From Leucobacter denitrificans (GTDB taxonomy: Bacteria > Actinomycetota > Actinomycetes > Actinomycetales > Microbacteriaceae): DNA of 64,000 bases. Shown here in pieces: positions 8,774-18,098 of this stretch. The DNA lies in contig NZ_CP060716.1 in the NCBI RefSeq assembly GCF_014396385.1, positions 1,674,001 to 1,738,000 of the forward strand, in the 5' to 3' direction. The notes beneath the pieces are model-generated. The model searched no databases and was not told the DNA's origin. It worked only from the letters and a program-made list of their open reading frames with translations. Numbering within the stretch: position 1 is the first letter of the stretch; each line of letters starts with the position of its first letter. A program made the translations under genes and the position numbers.

Positions 8774-9786
8774 GAGTGCAGCCCCGCGAGGTGATGGCTC
8801 TCGGGTTCGAGCTGCAGGGTTGAGTGCTCGAGCGAGAAGTGCGTCATGAGGCACGCCTTGAGCTCGTCGAGCACCGCGTGATACCCGCGCTCTGACCAGC
8901 TCTCATCGGTAATGGTCACGTGCGCCGAGAACGCGGGCACCCCTGACGTGATGGTCCAGGCGTGTACGTCGTGCACCTCGACAACGCCGGGCACAGCGAG
9001 CATGTGTGCGCGCGCCGCGCCTATGTCGATGTCCTTTGGCGTCGCCTCGAGCAACACATTGACCACGTCACGCAGCAGACTGTAAGCGCGCGGCACGATG
9101 AGTGCGGCGATGAGGATGGAGGCGAGCTGATCCACCATGACCCAACCCGTAAACATAATGATGAGCGCAGCGGCAATCACCGCAACCGAACCGAGGAGGT
9201 CGCCGAGCACCTCGAGGTAGGCGCCGCGCACATTCAGGCTCTCGCGCTGCGCGGACTGCAGTATGAAGAGCGAGACCAGGTTTGCCACCGCACCGATCAC
9301 GGCGGCGATGAGCATCGGCACCGACGCAACCTCGACCTCGTTGCCGAACCGCGAAATCGCCTGTACAAGAATGATGACGGCGATAACGCCAAGCACGATG
9401 CCGTTCGCGAGCGCGGCAAGCACCTCGACGCGCAGGTACCCGTAGGTGCGCTTCGAGCTCGCGGGAAGCCCCGCGATGAGGCTTGCAATGAGCGCGATGC
9501 CGACCCCGGTTGCGTCGGTAAGCATGTGGCCGGCATCGGCGAGCAGGGCGAGCGAGTTCGAGATGATCGCGCCGACCACCTGCACGCCGACTACCGAAAG
9601 CGTGATGACGAGCACCCACACGAGCCGCTTGCGGTGCTTGCCAGTCGCGCTCGCCGCACCGTCGAGGCCGTGAGAATGACTGTGCCCATCCCCGGTCTGC
9701 GCGTGCGCAGGAGCGGCGGGATGCCCGGCGCTAAACCCCGGCTCGCAATTCTCCGCTCCAGAAGAGCGTGGATCGTTGTCGCTCAT
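8764..9786 (-). CDS. Cation diffusion facilitator (CzcD/ZnT-like metal efflux)
   Basis: A 340-residue CDF transporter. The N-terminal tail is His-rich (GDGHSHSHG), six membrane helices follow, and metal-site residues are visible in TM2 (ADAGHMLTD) and TM5 (YLEVLGDLLGS). A C-terminal ferredoxin-like cytoplasmic domain contains VEVHDVHAW. CDF proteins export Zn/Co/Cd-type divalent ions by proton exchange. It is third in the leftward copZ-copA operon, 39 nt after copA, so it may be copper-induced along with them. Confidence 0.93.
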   Translation of the reverse strand: MSDNDPRSSGAENCEPGFSAGHPAAPAHAQTGDGHSHSHGLDGAASATGKHRKRLVWVLVITLSVVGVQVVGAIISNSLALLADAGHMLTDATGVGIALIASLIAGLPASSKRTYGYLRVEVLAALANGIVLGVIAVIILVQAISRFGNEVEVASVPMLIAAVIGAVANLVSLFILQSAQRESLNVRGAYLEVLGDLLGSVAVIAAALIIMFTGWVMVDQLASILIAALIVPRAYSLLRDVVNVLLEATPKDIDIGAARAHMLAVPGVVEVHDVHAWTITSGVPAFSAHVTITDESWSERGYHAVLDELKACLMTHFSLEHSTLQLEPESHHLAGLHSHD

Positions 9787-9825
9787 ACGGCTAACGGTAC
9801 CCCCTCAACCGAATCCCAATCGCCA

Positions 9826-12150
9826 CTACGAGGTCGAACTCTTAAAGGTCTTCAGCGTAAGCGAATTCCCGACGACGAACACGCTCGAGAACGCCATGGC
9901 GGCCCCCGCAATCATCGGGTTCAAGAGGCCTAGCGCTGCGAGCGGTATTGCCGCGACGTTGTATGCGAACGCCCAGAAGAGGTTGCCTTTGATGGTGCCG
10001 AGGGTGCGGCGTGAGAGGCGGATCGCGTCGGCCGCGCTCACGAGATCGCCGTGCACGAGCGTGATGTCTGCGGCCTGCATTGCTGCGTCGGTGCCGGTGC
10101 CCATGGCGAGGCCGAGATCCGCCTGCGCAAGCGCCGCGGCGTCGTTTACGCCGTCACCCACCATCGCGACGACCTTGCCCTCAGACTGCAGCCGCTTTAC
10201 AACCGCAACTTTGTCGGCGGGCAACACATCGGCGAACACCTCGGTGATGCCGACCTGGCTCGCGACCTCGCGCGCTACGAGCTCATTGTCGCCGGTGAGC
10301 AGCGCGGGTGAGAGGCCCAGCGCCTTGAGTTGGCGGATCGCCTCAGCACTCGTCGGCTTCAATGTGTCAGAGACGGCGACGACTCCGCGCACCTCTCCGT
10401 CCCAGGCGGCGAGTATGGCGGTCTTGCCTTCCGACTGCAAGCGTTCGAGGGTGGATCGCGTCTCGGGATCCACCGATACCGCCCACTCCGTGAGCAGCGA
10501 CTCACGGCCAACAATGACGGCGTGGCCGTCGGTGACCCCGGTCACGCCCTTGCCCGCGACGTTCGCGAAGTTTTCGACAGGCGGCAACGCCTCGCCGAGC
10601 TCGTCGACTGCATCACGGGCGATCGCCTGGGCAATGGGGTGTTCTGACCCGGACTCCACGGCGCCGACGAGGCGGAGGAGCTCGGTGCGATCCACGCCGC
10701 TGACGGGAATCGCGTCGCTGAGGGCCATCTTGCCGCTCGTGACCGTGCCCGTCTTGTCGAGCACGATGGTGTCGACCTTGCGGGTGGATTCGAGGATTTC
10801 GGGGCCCGAGATGAGTACGCCAAGCTGTGCGCCACGACCGGTGCCGACGAGCAGCGCGGTGGGGGTTGCGAGACCGAGTGCGCACGGGCAGGCGATGATG
10901 AGCACAGCTACCGCGGCGGTGAAGGCCTGCGCGGGGGAGTCACCGAGGATGAGCCACGCAGTGAGCGTGATTGCGGCGATCGCGAAGACGATGGGTACGA
11001 AAACGCCCGAGATGCGGTCGGCGAGGCGCTGCACCTCGGCCTTGCCCGACTGCGCCTCCTCGACGAGCTTCGCCATGTGCGCGAGCTGCGTATCGCTGCC
11101 GACGCGGGTGGCGCGCACTTCGAGGAGTCCGCTCGCGTTGACTGTCGCACCGGTCACGGCGTCGCCGGGCCCGACTTCGACGGGCACCGATTCTCCCGTG
11201 AGCATCGACGCGTCAACCGCGCTGAGGCCCGACACGATGACTCCATCGGTCGCAATCTTCTCGCCTGGGCGCACGACGAACACGTCGCCAACGGCGAGAT
11301 CGTCGATCGGGATCCGCCGTGTTTGTGCACCGCCGTGGGCGGTGGTTCGCGGCGGGTTCGGACGCGATGCGTCCTGCTCGCCCGCCACGTGTAGCACCTC
11401 AACATCTTTCGCGCCGAGCTCCGCAAGGGCACGGATCGCCGCTCCCGCCTGCTTCTTCGCGCGCTTCTCAAAGTAGCGGCCCGCGAGCAGGAACATGGTG
11501 ACGCCCGCTGCGACCTCGAGGTAGATATTGGCTGCGCCGTCACTCGGCTGGATCGAGAACTCGAAGCCGTGCGTCATGCCGGGGTGGCCAGCGGTTCCGA
11601 AGAAGAGCGCGTAGAGCGACCACAGGAACGCGGCGGAGGTGCCGACGGAAACGAGCGTATCCATCGTGACCGCACGGTGCATGGCGTTGAGCCATGCGGC
11701 GCGGTGGAACGGCCATGCGGCCCAGACGATAACGGGACCGGTGAGCGCGAGCGACGCCCACTGCCAGTACGTGAACTGGAACGCGGGCACCATCGCGAGC
11801 ACGATGACGGGCACCGACAAAATGATCGAGCCGATGAGTCGCTGCCTGAGCGAGACGAGCTCGGGGTCTTCGGGCTCCTGCTGATCCGCCCCCTGCGCTT
11901 GCTCATGATTCGGCGGCGCGGGCAACTTCGCCGTGTACCCGGTTGCCTCGACAGTCTCGATGAGCAGATTCGCGTCGATGCCAGACGCGACCTGCACCTT
12001 AGCCTTCTCGGTCGCGTAGTTCACGCTCGCCTCGACGCCCTCGAGCTTGTTCAGCTTCTTCTCGATGCGGTTCGCGCACGACGCGCACGTCATGCCGCCG
12101 ATCTCGAGGGTGATCTGATCGGCCTCGCTGCGAGGTATAGTGCCGGTCAC
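9826..12150 (-). CDS. copA: Copper-translocating P1B-type ATPase
   Basis: A 774-residue Cu(I) exporter. An N-terminal heavy-metal domain has GMTCASC (Cys22 and Cys25). Further along are TGES (actuator), CPCALGL (metal-transport motif), DKTGT (phosphorylated Asp), [10 protein letters not shown] (hinge), and MAFSS plus NSL in the last helices, as expected for the Cu(I) class. The start is GTG 12150 with AAAAGG 6 nt upstream. A Pro/Arg-rich insertion (about residues 250-275) lies ahead of the actuator domain. It is encoded 78 nt after the chaperone copZ and is probably controlled by the CsoR-type promoter at 12445-12473. Confidence 0.96.
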   Translation of the reverse strand: MTGTIPRSEADQITLEIGGMTCASCANRIEKKLNKLEGVEASVNYATEKAKVQVASGIDANLLIETVEATGYTAKLPAPPNHEQAQGADQQEPEDPELVSLRQRLIGSIILSVPVIVLAMVPAFQFTYWQWASLALTGPVIVWAAWPFHRAAWLNAMHRAVTMDTLVSVGTSAAFLWSLYALFFGTAGHPGMTHGFEFSIQPSDGAANIYLEVAAGVTMFLLAGRYFEKRAKKQAGAAIRALAELGAKDVEVLHVAGEQDASRPNPPRTTAHGGAQTRRIPIDDLAVGDVFVVRPGEKIATDGVIVSGLSAVDASMLTGESVPVEVGPGDAVTGATVNASGLLEVRATRVGSDTQLAHMAKLVEEAQSGKAEVQRLADRISGVFVPIVFAIAAITLTAWLILGDSPAQAFTAAVAVLIIACPCALGLATPTALLVGTGRGAQLGVLISGPEILESTRKVDTIVLDKTGTVTSGKMALSDAIPVSGVDRTELLRLVGAVESGSEHPIAQAIARDAVDELGEALPPVENFANVAGKGVTGVTDGHAVIVGRESLLTEWAVSVDPETRSTLERLQSEGKTAILAAWDGEVRGVVAVSDTLKPTSAEAIRQLKALGLSPALLTGDNELVAREVASQVGITEVFADVLPADKVAVVKRLQSEGKVVAMVGDGVNDAAALAQADLGLAMGTGTDAAMQAADITLVHGDLVSAADAIRLSRRTLGTIKGNLFWAFAYNVAAIPLAALGLLNPMIAGAAMAFSSVFVVGNSLTLKTFKSSTS

Positions 12151-12228
12151 GGTCTGCCTTTTGGGTGTCGGTGTCTGTGGTCGAGTACGTTGGTGCGTCG
12201 GTGAGTCGGTGTGCCGTGGTGGATCGCG

Positions 12229-12438
12229 CTACGCGCGCACCGCTGTATACCCCGCTTCATCAACGGCGGCGATTACCGCAGCATCGTCGACGGGGTTCGC
12301 TGAGGTTATGCGCAGCACCTTCGTTTCACGGTTGACCTCTTCAACTGTGACGCCAGGAATCTCGCTGACCTCCTCGCGCACGTGGTTCTCGCAGTTGCCG
12401 CAGGTCATGCCGGTGACGGTGTATTCGATGGTTTCCAT
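12229..12438 (-). CDS. copZ: Copper chaperone, heavy-metal-associated domain
   Basis: A 69-residue single-domain chaperone with GMTCGNC (Cys13 and Cys16) binding Cu(I), ending AGYTAVRA, the usual HMA length. It hands copper to CopA, encoded next. There is no clear ribosome site: the -10 element ends only 6 nt before the ATG, so the mRNA may begin at or next to the start codon (leaderless). Confidence 0.95.
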   Translation of the reverse strand: METIEYTVTGMTCGNCENHVREEVSEIPGVTVEEVNRETKVLRITSANPVDDAAVIAAVDEAGYTAVRA

Positions 12439-12444
12439 GCCCTC

Positions 12445-12473
12445 AGTGTATACCCCTATGGGGTATCTGGCTA
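12445..12473 (-). promoter_or_regulatory. CsoR-type operator inside the copZ promoter
   Basis: On the minus strand, a -35-like TAGCCA (12468-12473) and a -10-like TACACT (12445-12450) are 17 nt apart. The spacer and first -10 base contain a perfect palindrome, ATACCCC-TAT-GGGGTAT (12450-12466). This matches the general form of CsoR copper-repressor operators (TACCCC...GGGGTA). No csoR gene is in the window. The motif and spacing are visible; the regulator is inferred. Confidence 0.82.
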
Positions 12474-12477
12474 GGGC

Positions 12478-13881
12478 TTAACTGAACGACTGGAGCTGGG
12501 CGGCGAGTGCGAGGAGCTGGGCCTCGCTGCCACGGCGCCCGATGAGTTGCACACCCATGGGTAGTCCGGCGGAGGTTTTGAGGATCGGCACCGCGATCGC
12601 CGGCAGGCCCGACACATTCACGACCGAGGTGTACGGCGCCCACTCGCACTGCAGTTGATAATCGCCGTCGGGCGTGCGTGAGAGAAACTCGCCGATGAGC
12701 GGCGCATCCATCGTGAGGCCCGGGGTGAGCACAACGTCGCTGCGCCCCCACAGCTCACGTACCTCGGCAGCGAACTGGTTGAGCAGTGTGGCGTTGGCCC
12801 GGTGCTCCTCAGCGGATCGCCCGAGCGCCCGCTCGCGAAAGGCTCGGGTGAGGGGCATGAGGTGATCCACCGCACTGTCTTCGATCTCGAGTAGCGAGAG
12901 GCCCGACGTCCACCCGTTCGTGAAAATCTCGGGGTAGGTGGGGTCGTAGGTGTAGTCGGCTTCGTCGACGAGGTGCCCGAGCGCTGCGAGGCGAGAAGCC
13001 GCGGTGTTATAGGCAAGCCGAGCGTCAGGCGAGAGTTTGATGTCGAACACCGCGTCAAACGGAGATGCCTCGCACCGTGCAACCGTGATGCCGGTGAGGT
13101 CGCCCGCCCGAGCCACAGCTTCGCGGTAGTGACCGCCGGGAGCCAGGGCGTCCATGAGCAGCGCTGCATCGGCCGCCGTGCGGGCGATAGGGCCGTGCAC
13201 GCTGAGCTTCGGTCCTCCGAATGGGTCCGCGGCACCCGATTCGATATCGCCCGCGATGGTGCCCAGGCCGGTTTTCAGTCCGACGAGTCCGCATGCGAGC
13301 GAGGGGATGCGGATCGATCCACCGCCGTCACTGCCGGGCGCCACAGGAAGGAGGCCCGCGGCAACAGCAGCCGCCGATCCACCGCTTGAGCCGCCCGGGG
13401 TGCGGGCGAGGTCGTGCGGATTCCTCGCGGGCGGGGCGATGTTGTTCTCGGAGTAGCCGGTCAGCCCGAACTCGGGAACTTGGGTTTTGCCGAGCGAGAT
13501 CATGCCAGCTCGGCGCAGCGTCGCGACGACCGGGTGGTCGGCCGTCGCGATTTCTGGCTCGAACGCCGCGCTTCCCCTGGTCGTTGGCACTCCAGCGACT
13601 TCGGTGAGGTCTTTGTGGGCGGTCGGCATGCCGAGAATCAGCGGGAGGGGAGTGGCGCTCGGGTCATTGCGGTGCGCGTCGAAAAGCTCGTCGGCGAGAC
13701 GCGCCTCTTCGAGGGCTGAATCTGCGGTGACAGTAATAAAGGCACCGAGGTCTTCGCGAGACGAGATGCGTTCGAGGTATGTGGTGGTGGCCTCGACCGC
13801 AGTTATCTCGCCCGAATGCAGCGCCGCCTGCAGTGCCACGGCCGAGTCGAACGGGTCTGAAGTGCCAGGCAAGACGCTCAT
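12478..13881 (-). CDS. Amidase-signature family amidase
   Basis: A 467-residue amidase. The Lys of the Ser-cisSer-Lys triad is in TAHKDLTEV. The signature block follows, [16 protein letters not shown] and then [11 protein letters not shown]. The C-terminus has the usual GLPAIAVPI and [10 protein letters not shown]. The substrate is not predictable. It lies just upstream of copZ in the same direction, but copZ has its own promoter; its 5' side is divergent from znuA across an 86-nt region holding two Zur-like boxes. Confidence 0.93.
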   Translation of the reverse strand: MSVLPGTSDPFDSAVALQAALHSGEITAVEATTTYLERISSREDLGAFITVTADSALEEARLADELFDAHRNDPSATPLPLILGMPTAHKDLTEVAGVPTTRGSAAFEPEIATADHPVVATLRRAGMISLGKTQVPEFGLTGYSENNIAPPARNPHDLARTPGGSSGGSAAAVAAGLLPVAPGSDGGGSIRIPSLACGLVGLKTGLGTIAGDIESGAADPFGGPKLSVHGPIARTAADAALLMDALAPGGHYREAVARAGDLTGITVARCEASPFDAVFDIKLSPDARLAYNTAASRLAALGHLVDEADYTYDPTYPEIFTNGWTSGLSLLEIEDSAVDHLMPLTRAFRERALGRSAEEHRANATLLNQFAAEVRELWGRSDVVLTPGLTMDAPLIGEFLSRTPDGDYQLQCEWAPYTSVVNVSGLPAIAVPILKTSAGLPMGVQLIGRRGSEAQLLALAAQLQSFS

Positions 13882-13912
13882 GGCCCCGATCGTACTCCAA
13901 CTTCCTTTTGCG

Positions 13913-13925
13913 AATGATTCTCATT
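13913..13925. promoter_or_regulatory. Zur-like box 1 upstream of znuA
   Basis: Perfect 13-nt palindrome AATGA-TTC-TCATT, resembling the ATGAAAATNATTTTCAT class of Zur/Fur operators. It lies 43 nt upstream of the znuA start and also 32 nt from the divergent amidase start. The operon encodes a Zur-like regulator, which supports the assignment. Confidence 0.65.
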
Positions 13926-13936
13926 TGCGATTAAAC

Positions 13937-13951
13937 TGAGACTCGTTCTCA
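13937..13951. promoter_or_regulatory. Zur-like box 2 upstream of znuA
   Basis: Palindrome TGAGA-CTCGT-TCTCA. It shares the direct repeat TTCTCATTT with box 1, offset 28 nt (13918 and 13946). It lies 17 nt before znuA, a position suited to repression. Confidence 0.6.
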
Positions 13952-13967
13952 TTTAGAAAGTCTTCTC

Positions 13968-15071
13968 ATGACACATACTTCCCGTGCGCGACGCCATGTC
14001 GCGCTGCCAATCACGGGTGCCCTCGCCGGCGCACTTGCCGGTGCGTTGTTGCTCAGTGGGTGTGGATCCACACCGGCAGAAGCACCCACCGACGCGCTGA
14101 ACGTAGTCGCGACCACGACCCAGCTCACCGACTTCGCAACCCAGGTTGGCGGCGACGACATCTCGTTGACCGGGCTGCTGTCGGTCGGCGCCTCGGCGCA
14201 CCATTTCGATCCATCACCCAAGGAGCTACTCGCGCTCAGTCAGGCCGATGTGCTCATCGTGAACGGCGCTGGGCTCGAGACCTTCATCGATTCGGCGATC
14301 GAAGCGAGCGGGTTCGATGGCGCGATTATTACCGCGGCCGATGGGGTCGACCTCGAAGCGCACGAAGAGGAAGAGCACGAGCACCAGCACGAAGATGAGG
14401 CTCCCGACCAGGATGCCGACCACGACGAGGCGGATCATGCTCACGAAGAGTCGGATCACGCAGATCACGCCGACCACGACCACGATCACGGCGGTGTGAA
14501 CCCACACATCTGGACCTCGCCCCGCAACGCCATTGGCATGGTCGACGAGATTGAGCACGGTTTCGTCGCCGCCGATCCGGAGAACGAGGCCGCATATACC
14601 CAGCGAGCGTCTGAATACCGCGCAACGCTTACCGCGCTTGATGAGTGGATCAGCACCCAGTTTGAGCAGATTCCCGAGGCGGATCGCGTGCTCGTGAGCG
14701 GTCACGATTCACTGCACTATTACCTCGAGGATTACGGCATCGAGTTTGCCGGATCAATTATTCCGAGCTTTGAAGATAACGCCGAGCCGAGTGCCGCGGA
14801 GATCGACGCTCTTGTCGCGACGATTCAGGAGCGCGGGGTGAAAGCCATCTTCGTGGAGTCATCGATGAGCCCCAAGCTCGCTCGCACGATCGCCAAGGAG
14901 GCGGGCGTCACCGTCGTAGATTCAGAAAGCCTGTTCGCTGACTCGCTCGGCGCGGAGGGGACCGGCGCGGAGACATATGTCGCTGCGACCATACACAATA
15001 CGCGCGTCATCGTCGAGGCGTGGGGCGCGACTCCGACCGAGCTGCCGGCAGAACTCGGAGGTGCTGAGTGA
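13968..15071 (+). CDS. znuA: Zinc ABC transporter substrate-binding lipoprotein
   Basis: A 367-residue cluster-A-I metal-binding protein. A signal peptide ends in LLLSGC (Cys32). Metal-ligand motifs include SAHHFDPSPKE and, after a long loop, NPHIWTSPRN. The loop (about residues 128-180) is extremely rich in His/Asp/Glu, with runs such as EEEEHEHQHEDE and HADHDHDHGG. This is typical of zinc rather than manganese importers. The following gene overlaps its stop codon. Zur control is likely. Confidence 0.93.
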   Translation: MTHTSRARRHVALPITGALAGALAGALLLSGCGSTPAEAPTDALNVVATTTQLTDFATQVGGDDISLTGLLSVGASAHHFDPSPKELLALSQADVLIVNGAGLETFIDSAIEASGFDGAIITAADGVDLEAHEEEEHEHQHEDEAPDQDADHDEADHAHEESDHADHADHDHDHGGVNPHIWTSPRNAIGMVDEIEHGFVAADPENEAAYTQRASEYRATLTALDEWISTQFEQIPEADRVLVSGHDSLHYYLEDYGIEFAGSIIPSFEDNAEPSAAEIDALVATIQERGVKAIFVESSMSPKLARTIAKEAGVTVVDSESLFADSLGAEGTGAETYVAATIHNTRVIVEAWGATPTELPAELGGAE

Positions 15072-15913
15072 GCGAAGTTAGCGAGCCAGCGGACCCAGCC
15101 GACCCAGCCCACCCAGCCGACCTCGCCGAACCGGCCGTCGCCCTGAACTGGGCCGCATTCGGGTACGGGGGCGAACCCCGAGTCGAACACCTAAACCTCG
15201 TTGTGCCGCGCGGGGCCGCGGTGGCGCTCATTGGCCCCAATGGATCAGGGAAATCGACGCTGCTCAAAGGCCTGCTCGGCCTCGCTGACATCACCAGCGG
15301 CAAGGCAATCGTGCTGGGAGGAACTCCGGAGCAGGCGCGCAGGCGCGTCGGAACGCTCCCGCAGTCGGATGCCCGCGATACCAGCCTGCCCATAACCCTG
15401 CGCAGGGTTGTGACTATGGGGCTGTACCGGAACGTCGGTCCGCTCGGGCGCATTGGAAAGCGTGGGCGCGAGGCCGTAAATCAAGCGATCGAGCGAGTCG
15501 GGCTTGAGCACTATGCGCACCGCCGCTTCGGTGAGCTGTCTGGTGGGCAGCAACAGCGGGCCATTCTTGCGCGGGCGCTCGTGTCCGATCCACAATTGCT
15601 GCTGCTCGACGAACCATTCAATGGCCTCGACCGAGAAAACCGCGAGATGCTTCTCGATCTCGTGCGCACGCAGCGCGACGAGGGGCGGACAGTCATCGTT
15701 TCGACGCACGATCTCGAGATTGCGCAGCGTGCGTGCACGCATGTGCTGTTGCTTGCGAACGGACACCTGCCCGGTCAGCCTGGGCATCCGACAGCGTTCG
15801 GTCCGCTCGATGAGGCGCTCACGCTTGCCGCGGTGCAGCACGCGTTCCACGATTCGACGGTCGAGCTCGATCAGCACACCGTCACAACGACACGCGAAAT
15901 CGATGCGCCATGA
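15068..15913 (+). CDS. znuC: Zinc ABC transporter ATP-binding protein
   Basis: A 281-residue ABC ATPase with Walker A (GPNGSGKST), signature (LSGGQQQR), Walker B (LLLLDEPFNGLD) and H-loop (VSTHDLE). GTG 15068 overlaps the znuA stop by 4 nt. An N-terminal Ala/Asp/Pro-rich tail (ADPADPAHPAD), encoded by a short tandem repeat near 15089-15122, precedes the ATPase domain and is unusual. It drives the two membrane proteins encoded next. Confidence 0.93.
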   Translation: MSEVSEPADPADPAHPADLAEPAVALNWAAFGYGGEPRVEHLNLVVPRGAAVALIGPNGSGKSTLLKGLLGLADITSGKAIVLGGTPEQARRRVGTLPQSDARDTSLPITLRRVVTMGLYRNVGPLGRIGKRGREAVNQAIERVGLEHYAHRRFGELSGGQQQRAILARALVSDPQLLLLDEPFNGLDRENREMLLDLVRTQRDEGRTVIVSTHDLEIAQRACTHVLLLANGHLPGQPGHPTAFGPLDEALTLAAVQHAFHDSTVELDQHTVTTTREIDAP

Positions 15914-16785
15914 TTGACGTCGGCGTCTTCGCGATGTTCTCGCTCCCGTTCATGATGCGCGCACTCATCGCCATCGCGATCCTCTCGGTTGCGGCGGGTG
16001 CAGTGGGCGTCTTCATTAACTTTCGCGAGCTTGAGTTCGTGAGTGACGGCCTCGTGCACGCTGTGTTCCCCGGCCTGGTCATCGGCATGCTTGTCGGCGG
16101 CAGTGCGGGGCTGCTCCCCGGTGCAGTCATCGCGGCCGTGATTGCTGCGGCGCTCTTCGCATTCCTCGGTCGCACCGGTGGATCGGGCAGAGACGCCGGC
16201 ATCGCCGTGACACTCACGGGCCTCTTCAGCCTCGGTGTGGTCATCGTTTCGCGAAGCGAGAGTTACGTCTCGCAGTTGCAAGAGCTGTTGTTTGGGCGGA
16301 TACTCACGGTCACTGTCGCCCAGCTCTGGCAGATCGCCGTCGTTGCTCTCGCTGCCCTCGTGATTATTTGGTGCGCGCGGCGGGCTCTGCTCTTTCGCTC
16401 TTTTGACCCCGCAGGATTTGAGAACGCGGGGTTCAACGCGTTTCGCACCGACCTCGCACTCAATGTCGCCGTGGCGCTCCTTGTCGTTGCCGGGGTACAG
16501 GCGCTCGGTGTGCTCATGGTGATCGCAATTCTCGTGCTTCCGGTGGCGATCGCGCGGCTGCTGTCTCGAGCACTGTGGTCGCTTATGCCGATTGCGACAC
16601 TTATCATGTTTGGCGCCGGAGTTGCGGGGTTATGGGCCTCATTTGAGTGGTCCGTGAGTGGCAGAGTTTCGGCTTCTCCGGGAGCGCTTATCGTACTCAT
16701 TCTTATTTCGGCATACATTGTCGGCGTGGGTATCTCTTTTGCCGTCGGGCGTCTCGGCCGAAAGCCGATGTGCGAGCGAAGGTGA
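15910..16785 (+). CDS. znuB: Zinc ABC transporter permease, first copy
   Basis: A 291-residue ABC-3 family membrane protein with about eight hydrophobic segments, the family pattern ELEFVSDGLVHAVFPGLV, and a cytoplasmic loop with SFDPAGFENAGF. It overlaps znuC by 4 nt. It probably forms a heterodimer with the second permease. Confidence 0.9.
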   Translation: MIDVGVFAMFSLPFMMRALIAIAILSVAAGAVGVFINFRELEFVSDGLVHAVFPGLVIGMLVGGSAGLLPGAVIAAVIAAALFAFLGRTGGSGRDAGIAVTLTGLFSLGVVIVSRSESYVSQLQELLFGRILTVTVAQLWQIAVVALAALVIIWCARRALLFRSFDPAGFENAGFNAFRTDLALNVAVALLVVAGVQALGVLMVIAILVLPVAIARLLSRALWSLMPIATLIMFGAGVAGLWASFEWSVSGRVSASPGALIVLILISAYIVGVGISFAVGRLGRKPMCERR

Positions 16786-16789
16786 TTGC

Positions 16790-17614
16790 GTGAGCTACAT
16801 CGAACTTGCGGCCCTCGAACTGACGATCCTTGGGTTGCTCGCTGGCGTCGCCGGCACGCTCATCGTCTTCCGGCGACGCTCGTTCTTCGCCGTTGCACTC
16901 AGTCATGCCACGTTCCCCGGTGGCGTCGTGTTCGCGGTGCTTGGCTGGAACCTGCTCATCGGGCAGGCGCTCTTCGCTGTAGTGCTCGTCATGATCATGG
17001 CGCTACTTGAGCGTATTCCGCGTCAGGGAAAGCAGGTGTCGAGTGGCGTTGTGCTTGCGCTTGGATTTGCGCTCGGTACTCTTCTCGCAAGTGCGAACCC
17101 AGGGCTCGGAGTACCTGTCGAGGCCCTTCTCGTTGGTTCGCCGCTCGGGGTGACGCTGACCGATGTAGTTGCTGCCGCTGCAGTACTCGTACTTTCGTGC
17201 CTTGTACTCGCGCTCTTCGGGCGCCGAGTGCTATTCCATACGTTTGATCCCGCGGGCTTTCGAGCCGCCGGTTTTCGGTCGTGGCCTGTCGAGCTTGCTG
17301 TCACAGGCATCATCGCCGCATCCGTAGTCGTAGCGATGCCCGCGGTTGGCGCAATCCTCGGTGTCGCGATCCTCATCGCGCCCGCGGCGGCAGCTCGGTT
17401 GATCGCCCCATCTCTGGTGTGGGTTCCCCCGTTAGCGGCACTGCTCGGCATCTTGAGCGGCCTCGCGGGGCTCTGGGTATCGCGCAACTTTGACATTGCG
17501 GCTGGCGGTGCGATCGGATTGGTGGCGACTGCTCTCTATGCGCTCGCCCACGCCATTGCGCCGTTGCGAAAACTCGCTGCGTCACGCGCGGCAGCGTTGG
17601 TTGGAGGAAATTAG
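16790..17614 (+). CDS. Zinc ABC transporter permease, second copy
   Basis: A 274-residue ABC-3 permease starting at GTG 16790, which has GAAGG 7 nt upstream; an upstream in-frame ATG (16658) lies inside the previous gene and is not preferred. The paralogous motifs FAVALSHATFPGGVV and TFDPAGFRAAGF mirror those of the first permease. Paired, non-identical permeases are known for Tro/Sit/Mnt-type importers, so a heterodimeric channel is likely. Confidence 0.9.
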   Translation: MSYIELAALELTILGLLAGVAGTLIVFRRRSFFAVALSHATFPGGVVFAVLGWNLLIGQALFAVVLVMIMALLERIPRQGKQVSSGVVLALGFALGTLLASANPGLGVPVEALLVGSPLGVTLTDVVAAAAVLVLSCLVLALFGRRVLFHTFDPAGFRAAGFRSWPVELAVTGIIAASVVVAMPAVGAILGVAILIAPAAAARLIAPSLVWVPPLAALLGILSGLAGLWVSRNFDIAAGGAIGLVATALYALAHAIAPLRKLAASRAAALVGGN

Positions 17615-17616
17615 TC

Positions 17617-18012
17617 ATGCAGCCCAAACGAAACACCTGGCAGCGCGAGGCGGTGCGCGTCGAACTGCACGCTGCCTCCGGGTTTGTGAGCGCACAAGAC
17701 CTACATCGTCGGCTGAAAGCCGACGGATCCACCGTCGGTCTCGCTACCGTGTACCGCGCGCTCGCAAGCCTCGCAGACACCGGTGAAGCCGACACGTTGC
17801 AGTCGCCAGAAGGCGAAGCGCTCTTTCGCTCGTGCGAGACCACCGGCCACCATCACCACCTCGTGTGCCGCAGCTGCGGAGAGACGAAAGAGCTCGCCTC
17901 CACGGTCGTTGAAGATTGGGCGAGCCGGGTCGGCGCCGAGCACGGGTACACCGAAATTGGTCACGTGGTGGATCTCTTTGGGCTTTGCCCAGACTGCGCC
18001 AAACGTGGCTGA
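17617..18012 (+). CDS. zur: Fur-family zinc uptake regulator
   Basis: A 131-residue Fur-like repressor. The N-terminal winged helix includes STVGLATVYRALASL. The dimer/metal domain contains TGHHHHLVCRSCGE and a C-terminal CPDC, the two CXXC pairs that hold structural zinc. ATG 17617 follows the permease stop by 2 nt, so it is the last gene of the znu operon. It would repress its own operon through the boxes at 13913-13951 when zinc is sufficient (inference). Confidence 0.92.
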   Translation: MQPKRNTWQREAVRVELHAASGFVSAQDLHRRLKADGSTVGLATVYRALASLADTGEADTLQSPEGEALFRSCETTGHHHHLVCRSCGETKELASTVVEDWASRVGAEHGYTEIGHVVDLFGLCPDCAKRG

Positions 18013-18057
18013 TCAGGGCTTTGGTCCTACCAGGCCGGTGCATAACACCTCGGTAAC

Positions 18058-18073
18058 GGGCTATACGTAGCCC
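18058..18073. terminator. Short hairpin between zur and gluA
   Basis: Perfect 6-bp stem GGGCTA-TACG-TAGCCC, without a T-run. It may be a weak terminator of the znu operon or an operator for the glu operon. Sequence alone does not decide. Confidence 0.35.
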
Positions 18074-18098
18074 TCAGTTGCCCGGTAGCTTACAAAGC

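Noticed and set aside
9776..11476. Long plus-strand open frame of 566 codons opposite copA
   Set aside because: Ser/Ala/Thr-rich shadow of the GC-biased copA coding strand, which has all P-type ATPase motifs; no ribosome site or family pattern on this strand.
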